Source: Clostridia bacterium (GTDB lineage Bacteria > Bacillota > Clostridia > Oscillospirales > Acutalibacteraceae). Taken from it: a stretch of 64,000 nucleotides of DNA. The stretch covers positions 1 through 64,000 of the forward strand of contig JAFRQM010000042.1 of the NCBI GenBank assembly GCA_017428625.1, given 5' to 3'. Both the position numbers and the translations under genes were made by a program. How positions within the stretch are numbered: position 1 is the stretch's first letter; each line of letters begins with the position of its first letter. Of this stretch, positions 1-9,559 are shown one piece after another. A model generated the notes under the pieces. The model saw only the letters and a list, made by a program, of their open reading frames with translations. It had not been told where the DNA came from and searched no databases.

Positions 1-13
1 TGTCATCTTTCAT
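1..13 (-). CDS. 5' end of a leftward gene leaving the window; possible IS200-type transposase
   Basis: Read leftward, an AAAGGAGG ribosome site is followed seven bases later by ATG AAA GAT GAC, and the frame then leaves the window. Only four codons (M-K-D-D) are visible, so no family can be assigned from the protein. A promoter-like sequence and a perfect GC-rich hairpin lie upstream, and a hairpin just outside a small leftward gene is the layout of an IS200/IS605 left end with tnpA. That reading is inference. The start itself is well supported by the ribosome site. Confidence 0.45.
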
Positions 14-58
14 GATGATACCTCCTTTGATAGTTAGCGCGGTTGGCGAACCTGCTCT

Positions 59-88
59 ATTCTACCACAGGAGGCTTTTTCGCTGTAA
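59..88 (-). promoter_or_regulatory. Candidate promoter for the left-edge gene
   Basis: On the minus strand TTACAG (83-88) and TAGAAT (59-64) are separated by 18 bases, about 45 bases upstream of the left-edge start codon. Both boxes are imperfect. Confidence 0.35.
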
Positions 89-99
89 GCGTTTTAATG

Positions 100-118
100 C
101 CACCGGCATAGCCGGTGG
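100..118. other. Perfect 8-bp GC hairpin; candidate IS200/IS605 end
   Basis: CCACCGGC and GCCGGTGG pair perfectly around a 3-nt ATA loop. The plus-strand tail is TTTCTTG, too broken for a strong terminator, and no rightward gene precedes it. Tight hairpins like this occur at the ends of IS200/IS605 elements, where the Y1 transposase binds them. It may instead be an ordinary terminator. Confidence 0.4.
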
Positions 119-141
119 TTTCTTGTCTCTTAAGAGCCAAG

Positions 142-178
142 AAAAAGCAGGTGAGATTTTAATCTCGCCTGCTTTCTT
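142..178 (-). terminator. Intrinsic terminator of the moxR operon
   Basis: An 11-bp stem (GCAGGTGAGAT against ATCTCGCCTGC, one G-U pair) is flanked by A- and T-rich runs on both sides. Read leftward it ends in CTTTTTCTT, about 30 bases past the transglutaminase stop. It could act in both directions. Confidence 0.75.
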
Positions 179-206
179 TATAAAACAGTCAAAAACCTGA
201 TTTATG

Positions 207-2696
207 TTACCACATAACATTTATGAAGATATATTTAAGTTTATCGGCAAAGCCCAGTTCTCTGAACATTGTTTTACGGGCGGTTATGAGTTTTTCGATT
301 ACGGGAGCAAAAACATCCGTCTGTTCATTTTCAGCTGAGAACAGCAGCCTTTCAAACTCATCGCAGAATGCTTTGCCGTCCTCAGTCACGCCTTTTTCTT
401 CAAGTATATCAAACAACTCTCTGTATGAGATATTCGCCGCCCTGCCGCCTGATGCAAACTGCCTTATTTCAAACAGATGGGCGCATCTGTTGCCGACAGC
501 TTTTCTCGGATTATTCATGGAAAAACCCTTATGCCGTTTTATGACCATTATTGCGCAGCGGACAATATAGATTGCGAGAACGGTAAGAAGCGCGGCGACA
601 AACATAATTATAAGCCGTTTTTTTGTTTTGGCGGCGTCAAGTTTCTGAATTGTTTCGGAGATATTTCTTGTCGCCGATGAGAGCGGATTTGTTGCGCGGA
701 AAAATGACTGAAGCAGGGTCGGTTCGTCATCCGCCGATGGGGCGGTAGTTGCTTCAACAACAACCCAGCCTATACCGTCTTTATATACCTCAACCCAAGC
801 GTGACCCGAAGAGTCCTTAACTGAGACCCGCGAAACGAAAGTGTCCGCCGCGTATGGTGTGTCAATCCATTCGGATAAGTCCTCGTCAAACAGTGACTCC
901 GATGTGTAAAATTCCTCTCTGTTTACGGCGTAGCCTTCGGCATATCTTGCAGGAATACCGAGGTAGCGGAAAATCAGCGTGGCGGCTGTTGCGAAATGCT
1001 GGCAGTAGCCTTTTTGATTTGCGAGCAGAAAATAGTTGACATAATCTTCGCCGTAGGGAATTTTGCCGGGCCGCAGAGTGTATTCATAATCGTTTTCGAG
1101 TGCGGATGTTACCTTTTCAATTGCGTCTTCATCGCCGGGTTTTATGCCGTAAGCGTCACAGAATTTTTTGATTGCCTCAATGTTTTTCGCAGGCACTTCG
1201 AGAGCGTAATCATACGCCTCCTTGCGCGCGGCTGCCTCAATTTCTTTCGCTTTTTCATCCATAAGGGCGGAGTATTCGTCCTGTTGGCTGTCGAGAGTGT
1301 AAACGGTGTATTCGTGCGGCTCGCCCGCGTCTGTCATATCAGCGGAGCGCACCTCTCCCGATGTGGGGTAACTGAGAGTTTCATCCTCCAGCAGTGAGTA
1401 ATACGGAACACTCAGCGGGTCGCCGAAAAGAGTAGAGTCTGTAAGTTCAACAACAATTTTATGCCTGCTTTTGGATGCGGTTTTGCCGTTTTCAAAATCG
1501 TTTTTCAAAAGGTTTGCCGTGTAGTTGTAAAGCTCGCCTTTGTCTGTATCGGAAGGCGGAGCGTTACCGCTGACTGCTCCGGTCCAGTTAAGATTTTCGC
1601 CGTCATATTTATAGCCGATGTAGTTGCGCAGATAAATTCTGTTCACGCGGTAGTTTACAAGCGTGACTTTCAAATCCTCGTTGCCGTCAAATGCCACCTG
1701 TGAAAGGTTAGAGAGTTGACCCGGCGAGGCAGAAACCCTGTCATAAGAGAACAGCGAAAGAAAGCCGTATGAAAGAAAGTTTTTGACGGGGCGTTCAGTG
1801 CTTTCCTTTATTATATTTGTAGGCAGATTAACCTTGAAATTGTCAGCGGGCACAACCGCGAACGCAAAGCCCGTAACAACAAGGATAAATGCAAGCCACA
1901 CGCAGGCTATGGCGGCGACATTATGCGAGTCGGTAACAAAGCCGTAACTGTGTCTGTGCTTTCTGACCGAGGATTTCGCAATCATTTGCCGAGTAAGGCC
2001 GTTATATGAGTTTGTGAAACGCACACCTGCCACAAGCACCCAACTTGTAACAACGCAGAGCATATAGAATTTTGAAATATGAAAACCGAAGAACATTCCC
2101 GCCTGAGTCGCCGGCAAAGTGAGAAAGAACATTGCCATAAGGTCCATTCGCTCGGAGATGAAAATGTTGAGAATAATCATAAGAACCAGAGCAATGACGC
2201 AGACTGTAAGCGACATGGCAAAATATTCATCATCATAATAAACATTGTATTCGCGCAGATACGGCAGCCCCACTTTGCCGTCAATGTAACTCAGGCTTTT
2301 GTTAATTATGGAGTTCACGCCCGAGTTTACCTCCCTGAAGTAGTTGCCCGAAACAAAAATGCTGGCAAAAAGAATCCCCAGATATGTGGCAATTTTAGCC
2401 TTGTTGCTGAAATACATAAACGAGAGCGCCGCCGCCGACACCGCACAGGTGACTGCTAAGGGCATAATGTTAAGCTCCAGCTCAAACGCCGTTATAAAAC
2501 AGCCGAGTGAACCGAAGATTGCGGTAAAAAGAATAAGCGCGTTTATCAGATATTTGAGGAAAGGAAAACCGTCTTTTTCAGCCGACAGGGCGGGGGTGAA
2601 ATAGATACCGGTTGTTTTTGTGAGTTCCTCGCGGTATGCCTGCTGTTTGCGCTCTCTTCTTTTTTGTATTGCCTTTTTAATACTCAAAGAAGGCAT
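207..2696 (-). CDS. Membrane-bound transglutaminase-like protein (TgpA type)
   Basis: 829 residues. About the first 300 residues carry several membrane segments and little else. An extracytoplasmic transglutaminase-like domain follows, then one more membrane helix near residue 705 and a soluble C-terminal tail (DUF4129-like position). The catalytic Cys lies in KGYCQHFATA near residue 565 and the His in SSGHAWVEVY near 632. The third triad position reads VVVEATT, so Glu stands where Asp is usual. The ATG overlaps the end of the DUF58 gene by 13 bases and has no ribosome site of its own, so translation is probably coupled. Family knowledge links MoxR, DUF58 and transglutaminase genes in one conserved operon, but the substrate is unknown. 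Confidence 0.88.
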   Translation of the reverse strand: MPSLSIKKAIQKRRERKQQAYREELTKTTGIYFTPALSAEKDGFPFLKYLINALILFTAIFGSLGCFITAFELELNIMPLAVTCAVSAAALSFMYFSNKAKIATYLGILFASIFVSGNYFREVNSGVNSIINKSLSYIDGKVGLPYLREYNVYYDDEYFAMSLTVCVIALVLMIILNIFISERMDLMAMFFLTLPATQAGMFFGFHISKFYMLCVVTSWVLVAGVRFTNSYNGLTRQMIAKSSVRKHRHSYGFVTDSHNVAAIACVWLAFILVVTGFAFAVVPADNFKVNLPTNIIKESTERPVKNFLSYGFLSLFSYDRVSASPGQLSNLSQVAFDGNEDLKVTLVNYRVNRIYLRNYIGYKYDGENLNWTGAVSGNAPPSDTDKGELYNYTANLLKNDFENGKTASKSRHKIVVELTDSTLFGDPLSVPYYSLLEDETLSYPTSGEVRSADMTDAGEPHEYTVYTLDSQQDEYSALMDEKAKEIEAAARKEAYDYALEVPAKNIEAIKKFCDAYGIKPGDEDAIEKVTSALENDYEYTLRPGKIPYGEDYVNYFLLANQKGYCQHFATAATLIFRYLGIPARYAEGYAVNREEFYTSESLFDEDLSEWIDTPYAADTFVSRVSVKDSSGHAWVEVYKDGIGWVVVEATTAPSADDEPTLLQSFFRATNPLSSATRNISETIQKLDAAKTKKRLIIMFVAALLTVLAIYIVRCAIMVIKRHKGFSMNNPRKAVGNRCAHLFEIRQFASGGRAANISYRELFDILEEKGVTEDGKAFCDEFERLLFSAENEQTDVFAPVIEKLITARKTMFRELGFADKLKYIFINVMW

Positions 2697-3754
2697 ATAA
2701 GGTCAACACGCTCCCTGAAAGTTCCCAACTTGTTGTCGGGGTTGTAATCTTTAAATGAAGGCGAAGTGAAATAAATCGCCATATCGTTTCTGCCGTGCGG
2801 AAGTTCTTTATAATGTTCAAAGGCTTCGTAGCCTTCATAACTGCCGGTCATATACATCTGCTGCATAACATCCGTCAGCCCGTCCGCTTCTTCAACACTC
2901 TGGCTTTGAAAAGCACCGATTTCCGTGTTATACCAGCAAACGGTGAATCTTATTTCCATATCGAGCAGCTGAGACGCGGCGGAGTAAAACGCGGTTATGA
3001 GTTCATTGAGAAAACCCGTTTCGTCGGAATCTCTGCGCAGTTCAACAAGAAGGGTTAAATTGCGGTTGTATTCCTGCTCAAATTCCTTTACATATAAATC
3101 CTCATGCTTGGCGCTGATTTTCCAGTTGATTCTCTGCGGACGGTCGCCCGGCCTGTAAAGACGGAATTCCTTTACCTGAGAAACATTCTCGGATGAAACT
3201 CCCGAGTCGAACTCCTGATCGTCGCCCTCGGTGAGGGTTGTTTCGATTATATTCATTATTATTTCCGACTGTTTCGGCATAACCGACACGCCTGCGTTGC
3301 ACTCCCAGCCGCGTTTGAACACAAAAAGCCCCATAAAATCCTGCGCGCGTATCTGCCCGCCGTGCAGGCTGACAAAGCCGGAATAGACGGAGCGTATGTT
3401 CCAGGTGTATTTGCTGACCCCTTTTCTGACGGGCAGCGACATCTCCTGCGTTTCACCGTTCGGGTAATATCTGTTGTCAGCGGTGAACTGCACCCTGACA
3501 CCCGGCAGGGGCAGAAATGTAGGGTTGTTTACGGTGAATTCAACGGGTATGTCGTTGTTTTCGCCCACCGTGAAAAGCGGGACGGCGGCGGTAACATCAA
3601 GCCTGTTCCACACATATTTTGAAACAAAATAACTTATGAAAGGCAAAGCCGCCACAACAAGCAGAAGGTAAAAAAAGAAAAAATTATGAAAGAATATAAA
3701 CAGCACAATGCTGACAACGGATATAGTGAAATATTCATCACGGTTTCTCGGCAC
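2684..3754 (-). CDS. DUF58 domain protein
   Basis: 356 residues with two N-terminal membrane helices, then a beta-rich region and the DUF58 core. The diagnostic stretch is near residues 200-230: FRLYRPGDRPQRINWK followed shortly by the LYVKEFEQE motif. The start is GTG, placed seven bases after an AAGGAGTG ribosome site. It is the middle gene of the moxR/DUF58/transglutaminase operon, 40 bases after moxR and overlapping the next gene. DUF58 proteins have a VWA-like fold and are thought to work with the MoxR ATPase in assembling or activating envelope proteins. The exact role is unproven. Confidence 0.88.
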   Translation of the reverse strand: MPRNRDEYFTISVVSIVLFIFFHNFFFFYLLLVVAALPFISYFVSKYVWNRLDVTAAVPLFTVGENNDIPVEFTVNNPTFLPLPGVRVQFTADNRYYPNGETQEMSLPVRKGVSKYTWNIRSVYSGFVSLHGGQIRAQDFMGLFVFKRGWECNAGVSVMPKQSEIIMNIIETTLTEGDDQEFDSGVSSENVSQVKEFRLYRPGDRPQRINWKISAKHEDLYVKEFEQEYNRNLTLLVELRRDSDETGFLNELITAFYSAASQLLDMEIRFTVCWYNTEIGAFQSQSVEEADGLTDVMQQMYMTGSYEGYEAFEHYKELPHGRNDMAIYFTSPSFKDYNPDNKLGTFRERVDLICLL

Positions 3755-3794
3755 TGTGTTTCACTCCTTTCACAATCGGTAAATTATAACGGAC

Positions 3795-4736
3795 TTATTT
3801 CACGGCGGGCATGGCAACCTGCCCCATAACATCGCGGATAATCTCCTCTTCGGTCATACCCGCCGCCTTAGCTTTGGCGCTTAAAGTCACGCGGTGGCAG
3901 GTAACCATCGGCATAACGGCGAGCACATCCTCCGGCACAACATAAGTGCGCCTGTTAAGAAAGGCGTGCGCCCTCGCCATACGAAGCATCGCTTTGCCGC
4001 CACGCGGGCTTATGCCGCTTCTGAGCAATTCTGTTTCGCGTGATTTAAGCACGAGATTGGCTATATATTCAAAAATACTTTCGTCAACATGCAGGTCGTT
4101 TATTATTGTCTGCATTTCGATTATTTCATCGAGAGAAACAACGGCGCTTATGTTTTCCATCTGACTGTTGTTTTCACCCTTGAGAATAAGCACTTCGCTT
4201 CTCAGGTCGGGGTAACCCATTGTAAGGCGCACCATAAACCTGTCAAGCTGGGATTCGGGCAGTTTCTGTGTGCCTGCCGAGCCCAGAGGATTTTGGGTGG
4301 CGATTACGAAAAACGGCTGTGGCAGGTTGTGCGTTACGCCGTCAACCGTGACTTTATCTTCTTCCATAACCTCAAGCAGCGCGCTCTGTGTTTTGGGCGA
4401 GGTGCGGTTGATTTCATCTGCCAAAAACAGGTTGCACATAACCGCGCCCTCTTTGTATTCAAACACGCCCGTCTGTTTGTTGAACATAGAAAAGCCCGTA
4501 ACATCGGAGGGCAGAACATCGGGGGTGAACTGCATACGGTTGTAACGCAGAGAAAGGGTTTTTGAAAATGCGAGCGCAAGGGTTGTTTTGCCGACACCGG
4601 GAATATCCTCAAGCAGAACATGACCGCCCGAAAGCACTGTCATAAGAACGGAGTCTATGACATCATCCTTGCCGATAATCACTTTTTTTATTTCATCTTT
4701 TACAAGTTCAAGTTTGTTCTGATAGCCGTAATCCAT
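3795..4736 (-). CDS. MoxR family AAA+ ATPase
   Basis: 313 residues, the normal size for MoxR. Walker A is DIPGVGKTTLALAF near residue 45, Walker B is LFLADEINRTSPKTQ near residue 110, and the sensor region ATQNPLGSAGTQKLPE follows near 150. The C-terminal lid contains GISPRGGKAMLRMARA. It is the first gene of its operon, and its start follows a GAAAGG ribosome site. MoxR ATPases act as chaperone-like remodelers for the VWA-like proteins encoded beside them. A near-consensus promoter lies directly upstream, back to back with the rsmJ promoter. Confidence 0.92.
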   Translation of the reverse strand: MDYGYQNKLELVKDEIKKVIIGKDDVIDSVLMTVLSGGHVLLEDIPGVGKTTLALAFSKTLSLRYNRMQFTPDVLPSDVTGFSMFNKQTGVFEYKEGAVMCNLFLADEINRTSPKTQSALLEVMEEDKVTVDGVTHNLPQPFFVIATQNPLGSAGTQKLPESQLDRFMVRLTMGYPDLRSEVLILKGENNSQMENISAVVSLDEIIEMQTIINDLHVDESIFEYIANLVLKSRETELLRSGISPRGGKAMLRMARAHAFLNRRTYVVPEDVLAVMPMVTCHRVTLSAKAKAAGMTEEEIIRDVMGQVAMPAVK

Positions 4737-4780
4737 ACAAAACTACCTTTCGTTATATAGTATCGGTTTGTGATGATAAT

Positions 4781-4809
4781 ATTATAGAAGAAAAATGTGA
4801 ACATTTCAA
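4781..4809 (-). promoter_or_regulatory. Promoter of the moxR operon
   Basis: On the minus strand TTGAAA (4804-4809) and TATAAT (4781-4786) are spaced by 17 bases, about 45 bases upstream of the moxR start. It is divergent from the rsmJ promoter. Confidence 0.7.
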
Positions 4810-4815
4810 CAATAA

Positions 4816-4843
4816 TTGACAGATTATCAGTCGGTGGTATAAT
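4816..4843 (+). promoter_or_regulatory. Promoter of rsmJ
   Basis: TTGACA (4816-4821) and TATAAT (4838-4843), both exact consensus, are separated by 16 bases. The transcript would begin just before the ribosome site of the next gene. Confidence 0.8.
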
Positions 4844-4863
4844 TGAAGCAGGAAGGTAACGCT

Positions 4864-5619
4864 ATGAAAAACAATGACGGTTACAACAGAATAATTCCCC
4901 CACTTTACGCTCAGAACGGGTTTTACGAAACAGGCAGACTGCTTGCCAGAAAACTGAATGCGGTTTTTTCAGATGAAAAACCGCAGTCGCTTTTTCTGAA
5001 TCTGGATGAAAACGGACTTTCGCTTGTTCAGGGCGAAACAGCCGTTTCGGTCGATTTTTCAAAACTTATTCGCAGAATCGGTCACGGCAATCCTTTCGGC
5101 GAAATGGTGGTAAAAGCCGCAAGAATAAAGGGTAAAGAAAACCCGTCGGCAATTGACGCGACGGCAGGGCTGGGCGAGGATTCCTTTCTGCTCTCTGCGG
5201 CGGGCTTCACCGTTACGCTGTGCGAGTATAACCCGGTTATATGCGCTTTGCTGGAAGATGGAATTGAAAGAGCGAAAAGCATTCCGTCACTGAGAGAAGC
5301 GGCAGACAGAATGACCGTTTATGAAGGTAACAGCGTTGAATATATGTTATCACTCAATGAAGCGCCTGACGTTGTTCTGCTTGACCCGATGTTCCCCGAA
5401 AGGCAAAAAAGCGCATTGATAAAAAAGAAATTTCAACTTATTCATCAGCTTGAAAAACCCTGTGAGGATGAAGAGGCGCTTCTCGGTGCGGCAATAACCC
5501 TGCGGCCGCATAAAATAGTTATCAAACGCCCTGCCAAAGGCGCGTTTCTGACGGGCAGAAAGCCCGATTATTCGTTAAACGGCAAAGCTGTAAGATATGA
5601 CTGTTTTGTGTTCGCATAA
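4864..5619 (+). CDS. rsmJ: 16S rRNA (guanine1516-N2)-methyltransferase
   Basis: 251 residues. The SAM-binding motif IDATAGLGEDSFLLSAAGF and the following CEYNPVICALLEDG match RsmJ closely. The active-site segment LLDPMFPERQKSALIKKK and the C-terminal KIVIKRPAKGAFL also match. RsmJ methylates the N2 of G1516 in 16S rRNA using S-adenosylmethionine in the cytoplasm. The ATG at 4864 was chosen because it follows AGGAAGG by seven bases. An in-frame TTG at 4843 overlaps the -10 box and so cannot be the start. The gene appears monocistronic. Confidence 0.88.
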   Translation: MKNNDGYNRIIPPLYAQNGFYETGRLLARKLNAVFSDEKPQSLFLNLDENGLSLVQGETAVSVDFSKLIRRIGHGNPFGEMVVKAARIKGKENPSAIDATAGLGEDSFLLSAAGFTVTLCEYNPVICALLEDGIERAKSIPSLREAADRMTVYEGNSVEYMLSLNEAPDVVLLDPMFPERQKSALIKKKFQLIHQLEKPCEDEEALLGAAITLRPHKIVIKRPAKGAFLTGRKPDYSLNGKAVRYDCFVFA

Positions 5620-5649
5620 ATATATGTTTTTGTCCATACAAATAAAATA

Positions 5650-5678
5650 TTGACTGTTTTTTACAGAAAGTGTATAAT
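5650..5678 (+). promoter_or_regulatory. Promoter of the secreted protein gene
   Basis: TTGACT (5650-5655), a 17-base spacer and TATAAT (5673-5678). It sits 50 bases before the start codon. Confidence 0.75.
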
Positions 5679-5727
5679 AATTACAGCATCAATATATGAT
5701 GCAAAATAATATAAGGGGGAAATGATA

Positions 5728-6654
5728 ATGAAAAAAACCATCTCAGTTGTTCTCGCGTTCGCAATGATTTTTACGCTTGCGTTCTCAGTAAACGCAGTAA
5801 ATTTCAGCGAGACAAAGGCAAACGCATTCATCAAAAAACTTGCCTCTGAAAAGGCAATAACCGTCACCATGGAAGACATCGAACAGAACCCGCTTGAGGT
5901 TGACGACATTGTTGCAACGGTTAAACTCAAAGGCGAAAACAGTGTCGATATCAAGGCGAGCGCTTCGGTAAAACTTATGTCGCTTTCGGCAAACGCATAT
6001 TACGACGGCAAAACCCTTGACGCCTATCTATGGATTTTCAAAATCAACGCCTCAAGCATTGCCAAAGACATTCTCGGCACAGACATAGCCCTGAGCGAAC
6101 AGCAGAAAGCCGACATAGCGGAAATATTCAATGACATTGTCAAAATAGCCGACAGCCCGCTTCTTGCCGCTCTCAGCGTTGACAGCAAAACAGACACAAC
6201 CGAACAATTCTCCGTCTCCGCCATGTCTCTTCTTGTTTCAATGTCGGGCGCAAGCGAGGAAGCAATCACCGCCGCTATGGCAGCCGCAGGCTATGAAACA
6301 AAAGACAAAACCGACAAAGAAATAAAAGACGCTCTTGTCGCCGCGAACAAAGCCGGCGTGCTTCTGACCGTTCTTAAAGCGGCAGGCGCGAAGGTAACAC
6401 AGGAAGACCTTGACTTCTGTATGGAATATATCTATGACACCTTTGAGTTCACATACAAAGGCAATGATATTAAAGACATTGCGGTTTATGATGAAAACGG
6501 CGCGGAAGTTCTTAAACTCTCATCAATGCTTCCCTTTGAAATCGAAGCGATTTCGGCAGGTGAAGGCAAGGTGAAAAACGCTCCCGCTTTCGGCATTGAT
6601 ATCACCGGTCTGGTAAGCGGTCTTATCAAAAGCATTCTCAGCCGTTTCGCATAA
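5728..6654 (+). CDS. Secreted protein of unknown function with amphipathic C-terminus
   Basis: 308 residues. The second of two close ATGs (5728) is preferred because it is seven bases after AAGGGGGA, whereas the first (5722) almost touches it. The N-terminus MKKTISVVLAFAMIFTLAF-SVNA is a clear signal peptide. The body is rich in Ala, Lys and Asp, has no recognisable catalytic motif and only one Cys. The last 20 residues (ITGLVSGLIKSILSRFA at the end) form a hydrophobic/basic amphipathic segment resembling the tails of other secreted proteins in this window. It has its own promoter and terminator. Function unknown. Confidence 0.8.
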   Translation: MKKTISVVLAFAMIFTLAFSVNAVNFSETKANAFIKKLASEKAITVTMEDIEQNPLEVDDIVATVKLKGENSVDIKASASVKLMSLSANAYYDGKTLDAYLWIFKINASSIAKDILGTDIALSEQQKADIAEIFNDIVKIADSPLLAALSVDSKTDTTEQFSVSAMSLLVSMSGASEEAITAAMAAAGYETKDKTDKEIKDALVAANKAGVLLTVLKAAGAKVTQEDLDFCMEYIYDTFEFTYKGNDIKDIAVYDENGAEVLKLSSMLPFEIEAISAGEGKVKNAPAFGIDITGLVSGLIKSILSRFA

Positions 6655-6670
6655 TTGAAAAACACTTAAC

Positions 6671-6704
6671 GCCGGGCTCCCTTTTTGAGAGAGCCCGGTT
6701 TTTA
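6671..6704 (+). terminator. Intrinsic terminator
   Basis: CCGGGCTC and GAGCCCGG form an 8-bp GC-rich stem around an 11-nt loop, followed by TTTTTAT. It lies about 20 bases after the secreted protein gene. Confidence 0.85.
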
Positions 6705-6779
6705 TATTGTTCTGATAAAGATGAAATTCCGCAAAAACTACGGAACACCGCAAAACAAGACAAGTGAATCCGCATTGAA

Positions 6780-6806
6780 TTAGCACTCTATATTGTAGAG
6801 TGCTAA
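6780..6806 (+). promoter_or_regulatory. CIRCE operator (HrcA binding site)
   Basis: TTAGCACTC-N9-GAGTGCTAA is a perfect match to the CIRCE consensus bound by the heat-shock repressor HrcA. It lies 98 bases before clpB. The promoter is not settled: TTTACA (6810-6815) with CATAGT, and an extended -10 TGGTATAGA (6860-6868), are both imperfect. Confidence 0.95.
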
Positions 6807-6904
6807 AAGTTTACAGTTTGTTCATATTTCTGCATAGTATTCTTAACAACCCTGCTGTATGGTATAGACACAGAAACAATAAGACCCGTAAAGGAGGGTG
6901 AATT

Positions 6905-9487
6905 ATGAATACCGAAAAATACACGCAGAAAAGTCTTGAGGCGCTGTCATCGGCGCAAAGTATTGCAATGCAGAACTCCAATCAGCAAGTGGAACAGGAA
7001 CACATTTTGTATGCCCTTCTCAGCCAAAACGGAGGCCTCATCCCTTCGCTTGTTACAAGCATCGGGGCTGACCTCAACTCCCTTTTAAGCAAACTGCAGA
7101 CGCAAATCGGCTCGCTTCCTCAGGTTCAGGGCGGGGATATGTATTACTCGCAGTCCGCTTTTGCAGCTCTTTCGGAAGCAGAAAAAGCAGCGCAGAATAT
7201 GAAGGATGAATACATCTCCGTAGAGCACCTTATGCTCGGAATTATCAGAAAGGCATCGCCTGCGGTGAAAAGCATTCTCTCATCATACGGCATTACCGAA
7301 AAGGCGTTTCTTGAAGTGCTTAAAAATGTGCGAAATTCAAGGAATGTAACCACAGACAACCCCGAAGACACTTATGACGCGCTGAAAAAATACGGCAGAG
7401 ATTTAACCGAGGCGGCGCGAGAGCAGAAACTTGACCCGGTAATCGGCAGAGACGAGGAAATCAGAAATGTCATCCGTATTCTGTCAAGAAAAACGAAGAA
7501 CAACCCCTGCCTTATCGGCGAGCCTGGCGTAGGCAAAACAGCAATCGCCGAAGGGCTTGCCGCGAGAATCGTTAAGGGTGATGTTCCCGAAAGGCTAAAG
7601 GACAGAACCGTTTTTTCGCTGGATATGGGCTCGCTTGTTGCAGGCGCAAAATACAGGGGTGAGTTTGAAGAAAGGCTCAAGGCGGTGCTTACCGAAATAC
7701 AGAAGAGCGAAGGCAGAATCATTCTCTTCATCGACGAACTCCACCTGATTGTGGGCGCGGGCAAAACCGACGGTGCCATGGATGCAGGCAACATTTTAAA
7801 GCCCTTGCTTGCAAGAGGCGAACTGCACTGCATAGGAGCGACAACACTCAACGAATACAGGCAGTATATTGAAAAAGACGCGGCGCTTGAAAGAAGATTT
7901 CAACCCGTGCTTGTTGCAGAACCTACTGTTGAAGACACAGTTTCGATTTTAAGAGGTCTTAAAGAGAGATACGAAGTTTATCACGGCGTAAAGATTCAGG
8001 ACGGTGCGCTGATTGCCGCCGCCACTCTCTCCGACAGATATATTTCGGACAGATTTCTGCCCGACAAGGCGATTGACCTTGTTGACGAGGCGTGCGCTTC
8101 CATTAAAACGGAAATTGACTCAATGCCCGCCGAACTTGACGAAATTTCGCACAGAATAATGCAGCTTGAAATTGAGGAAGCGGCACTTAAAAAGGAGACG
8201 GACAAACTCTCCGAAGCACATCTTGAACAGATAAGAGAAGAACTCGCAAAACAGAAAGAAATCTTCAACGAGAAAAAAGCCAAATTAGACAACGAAAAAG
8301 AATCAATCGGCAAAGTCCGCAGACTGCGCAGTGAAATAGAAGCGGTAAACGCAAAAATCGAAAAGGCGCAGAGCGACTATGACCTCAACCTGCTTGCCGA
8401 ACTTAAATACGGCAAACTTCCGCAACTGCAGAAAGACCTTGAGGAAGAAGAGAAAAAGACTGCTCAGAAGCAGGGCGAAAGCATTTTGCGCGACAGGGTA
8501 ACGGAAGAGGAAATCGCAAAAATCGTCTCTCGCTGGAGCGGCGTTCCTGTTTCAAAGCTGATGGAGGGTGAGCGTGAAAAATTACTGCACCTTGACGGAA
8601 TACTTCACCGCAGAGTGATAGGTCAGGATGAGGCGGTGCAGAAAGTGTGCGACGCAATTCTGCGTTCAAGAGCAGGCATCAAAGACCCCGGCAAACCCAT
8701 CGGCTCGTTTCTGTTTTTAGGCCCCACGGGCGTAGGCAAAACAGAACTTGCCAAGGCTCTTGCCGAAGCACTGTTTGACGATGAACACAATATGGTGCGT
8801 ATTGATATGAGCGAATATATGGAGAAATACTCTGTGTCAAGGCTCATCGGCGCGCCTCCCGGATATGTCGGTTATGACGAAGGCGGACAGCTGACCGAGG
8901 CGGTTCGCCGCAGACCATACAGCGTGGTGCTGTTTGATGAAATTGAAAAAGCGCACCCCGATGTTTTCAATGTTCTGCTTCAGGTGCTTGACGACGGCAG
9001 AATAACCGACAGCCAGGGCAGAACCGTCGATTTCAAAAACACGATTATTATTCTGACATCGAATTTAGGTTCCGACATTATTCTTGAAGGTATTGAAAAC
9101 GGAGACATTTCGGAAGATGCCCGCGAACAGGTTTCAAGGCTTCTCAAAGCATCATTCAGGCCCGAATTCTTAAACAGAATTGACGAAACGGTATTCTACA
9201 AACCGCTCACAAGAGAGGATATCGGTTCTATTATCAACCTGCTTACCGAACAGCTCGCGAAACGGCTTGAGGAACAGCAGTTAAAACTTGAAATCACGGA
9301 TGAAGCGAAAAACTACATTGCCGACGAGGGCTACGACCCCGTTTACGGCGCAAGACCTCTCAAGAGATTCCTGCAGTCCGGCGTTGAAACACTCGCGGCA
9401 AAAATCATCATTTCGCAGAACCCCGCTCCCGGCTCAACGCTTGTTATTGATTATGACGGCAACGGGCTGATGTGTGAGGTAAAATGA
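6905..9487 (+). CDS. clpB: ATP-dependent disaggregase ClpB
   Basis: 860 residues, typical for ClpB. An N-terminal Clp repeat domain occupies about residues 1-145. AAA-1 follows with Walker [16 protein letters not shown], then a long charged coiled coil (about residues 410-525, the ClpB middle domain), then AAA-2 with Walker [17 protein letters not shown] and a C-terminal D2-small domain. ClpB unfolds aggregated proteins together with DnaK in the cytoplasm. The ATG follows GGAGGGTGA. The perfect CIRCE upstream indicates repression by HrcA, which here reaches clpB and not only groE/dnaK. It is monocistronic, ending at a hairpin shared with the next, convergent gene. Confidence 0.96.
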   Translation: MNTEKYTQKSLEALSSAQSIAMQNSNQQVEQEHILYALLSQNGGLIPSLVTSIGADLNSLLSKLQTQIGSLPQVQGGDMYYSQSAFAALSEAEKAAQNMKDEYISVEHLMLGIIRKASPAVKSILSSYGITEKAFLEVLKNVRNSRNVTTDNPEDTYDALKKYGRDLTEAAREQKLDPVIGRDEEIRNVIRILSRKTKNNPCLIGEPGVGKTAIAEGLAARIVKGDVPERLKDRTVFSLDMGSLVAGAKYRGEFEERLKAVLTEIQKSEGRIILFIDELHLIVGAGKTDGAMDAGNILKPLLARGELHCIGATTLNEYRQYIEKDAALERRFQPVLVAEPTVEDTVSILRGLKERYEVYHGVKIQDGALIAAATLSDRYISDRFLPDKAIDLVDEACASIKTEIDSMPAELDEISHRIMQLEIEEAALKKETDKLSEAHLEQIREELAKQKEIFNEKKAKLDNEKESIGKVRRLRSEIEAVNAKIEKAQSDYDLNLLAELKYGKLPQLQKDLEEEEKKTAQKQGESILRDRVTEEEIAKIVSRWSGVPVSKLMEGEREKLLHLDGILHRRVIGQDEAVQKVCDAILRSRAGIKDPGKPIGSFLFLGPTGVGKTELAKALAEALFDDEHNMVRIDMSEYMEKYSVSRLIGAPPGYVGYDEGGQLTEAVRRRPYSVVLFDEIEKAHPDVFNVLLQVLDDGRITDSQGRTVDFKNTIIILTSNLGSDIILEGIENGDISEDAREQVSRLLKASFRPEFLNRIDETVFYKPLTREDIGSIINLLTEQLAKRLEEQQLKLEITDEAKNYIADEGYDPVYGARPLKRFLQSGVETLAAKIIISQNPAPGSTLVIDYDGNGLMCEVK

Positions 9488-9508
9488 TCCGAAAGACAGA
9501 ACAACATT

Positions 9509-9540
9509 AAAAGCCTTCCCCATAAAAGGAAGGCTTTTCC
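9509..9540. terminator. Bidirectional terminator between clpB and the phosphoesterase
   Basis: AAAAGCCTTCC (9509-9519) pairs perfectly with GGAAGGCTTTT (9528-9538) around an 8-nt loop, with T-rich tails on both strands. It serves two convergent genes. Confidence 0.85.
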
Positions 9541-9559
9541 GCATTTCAACACCTGATTG

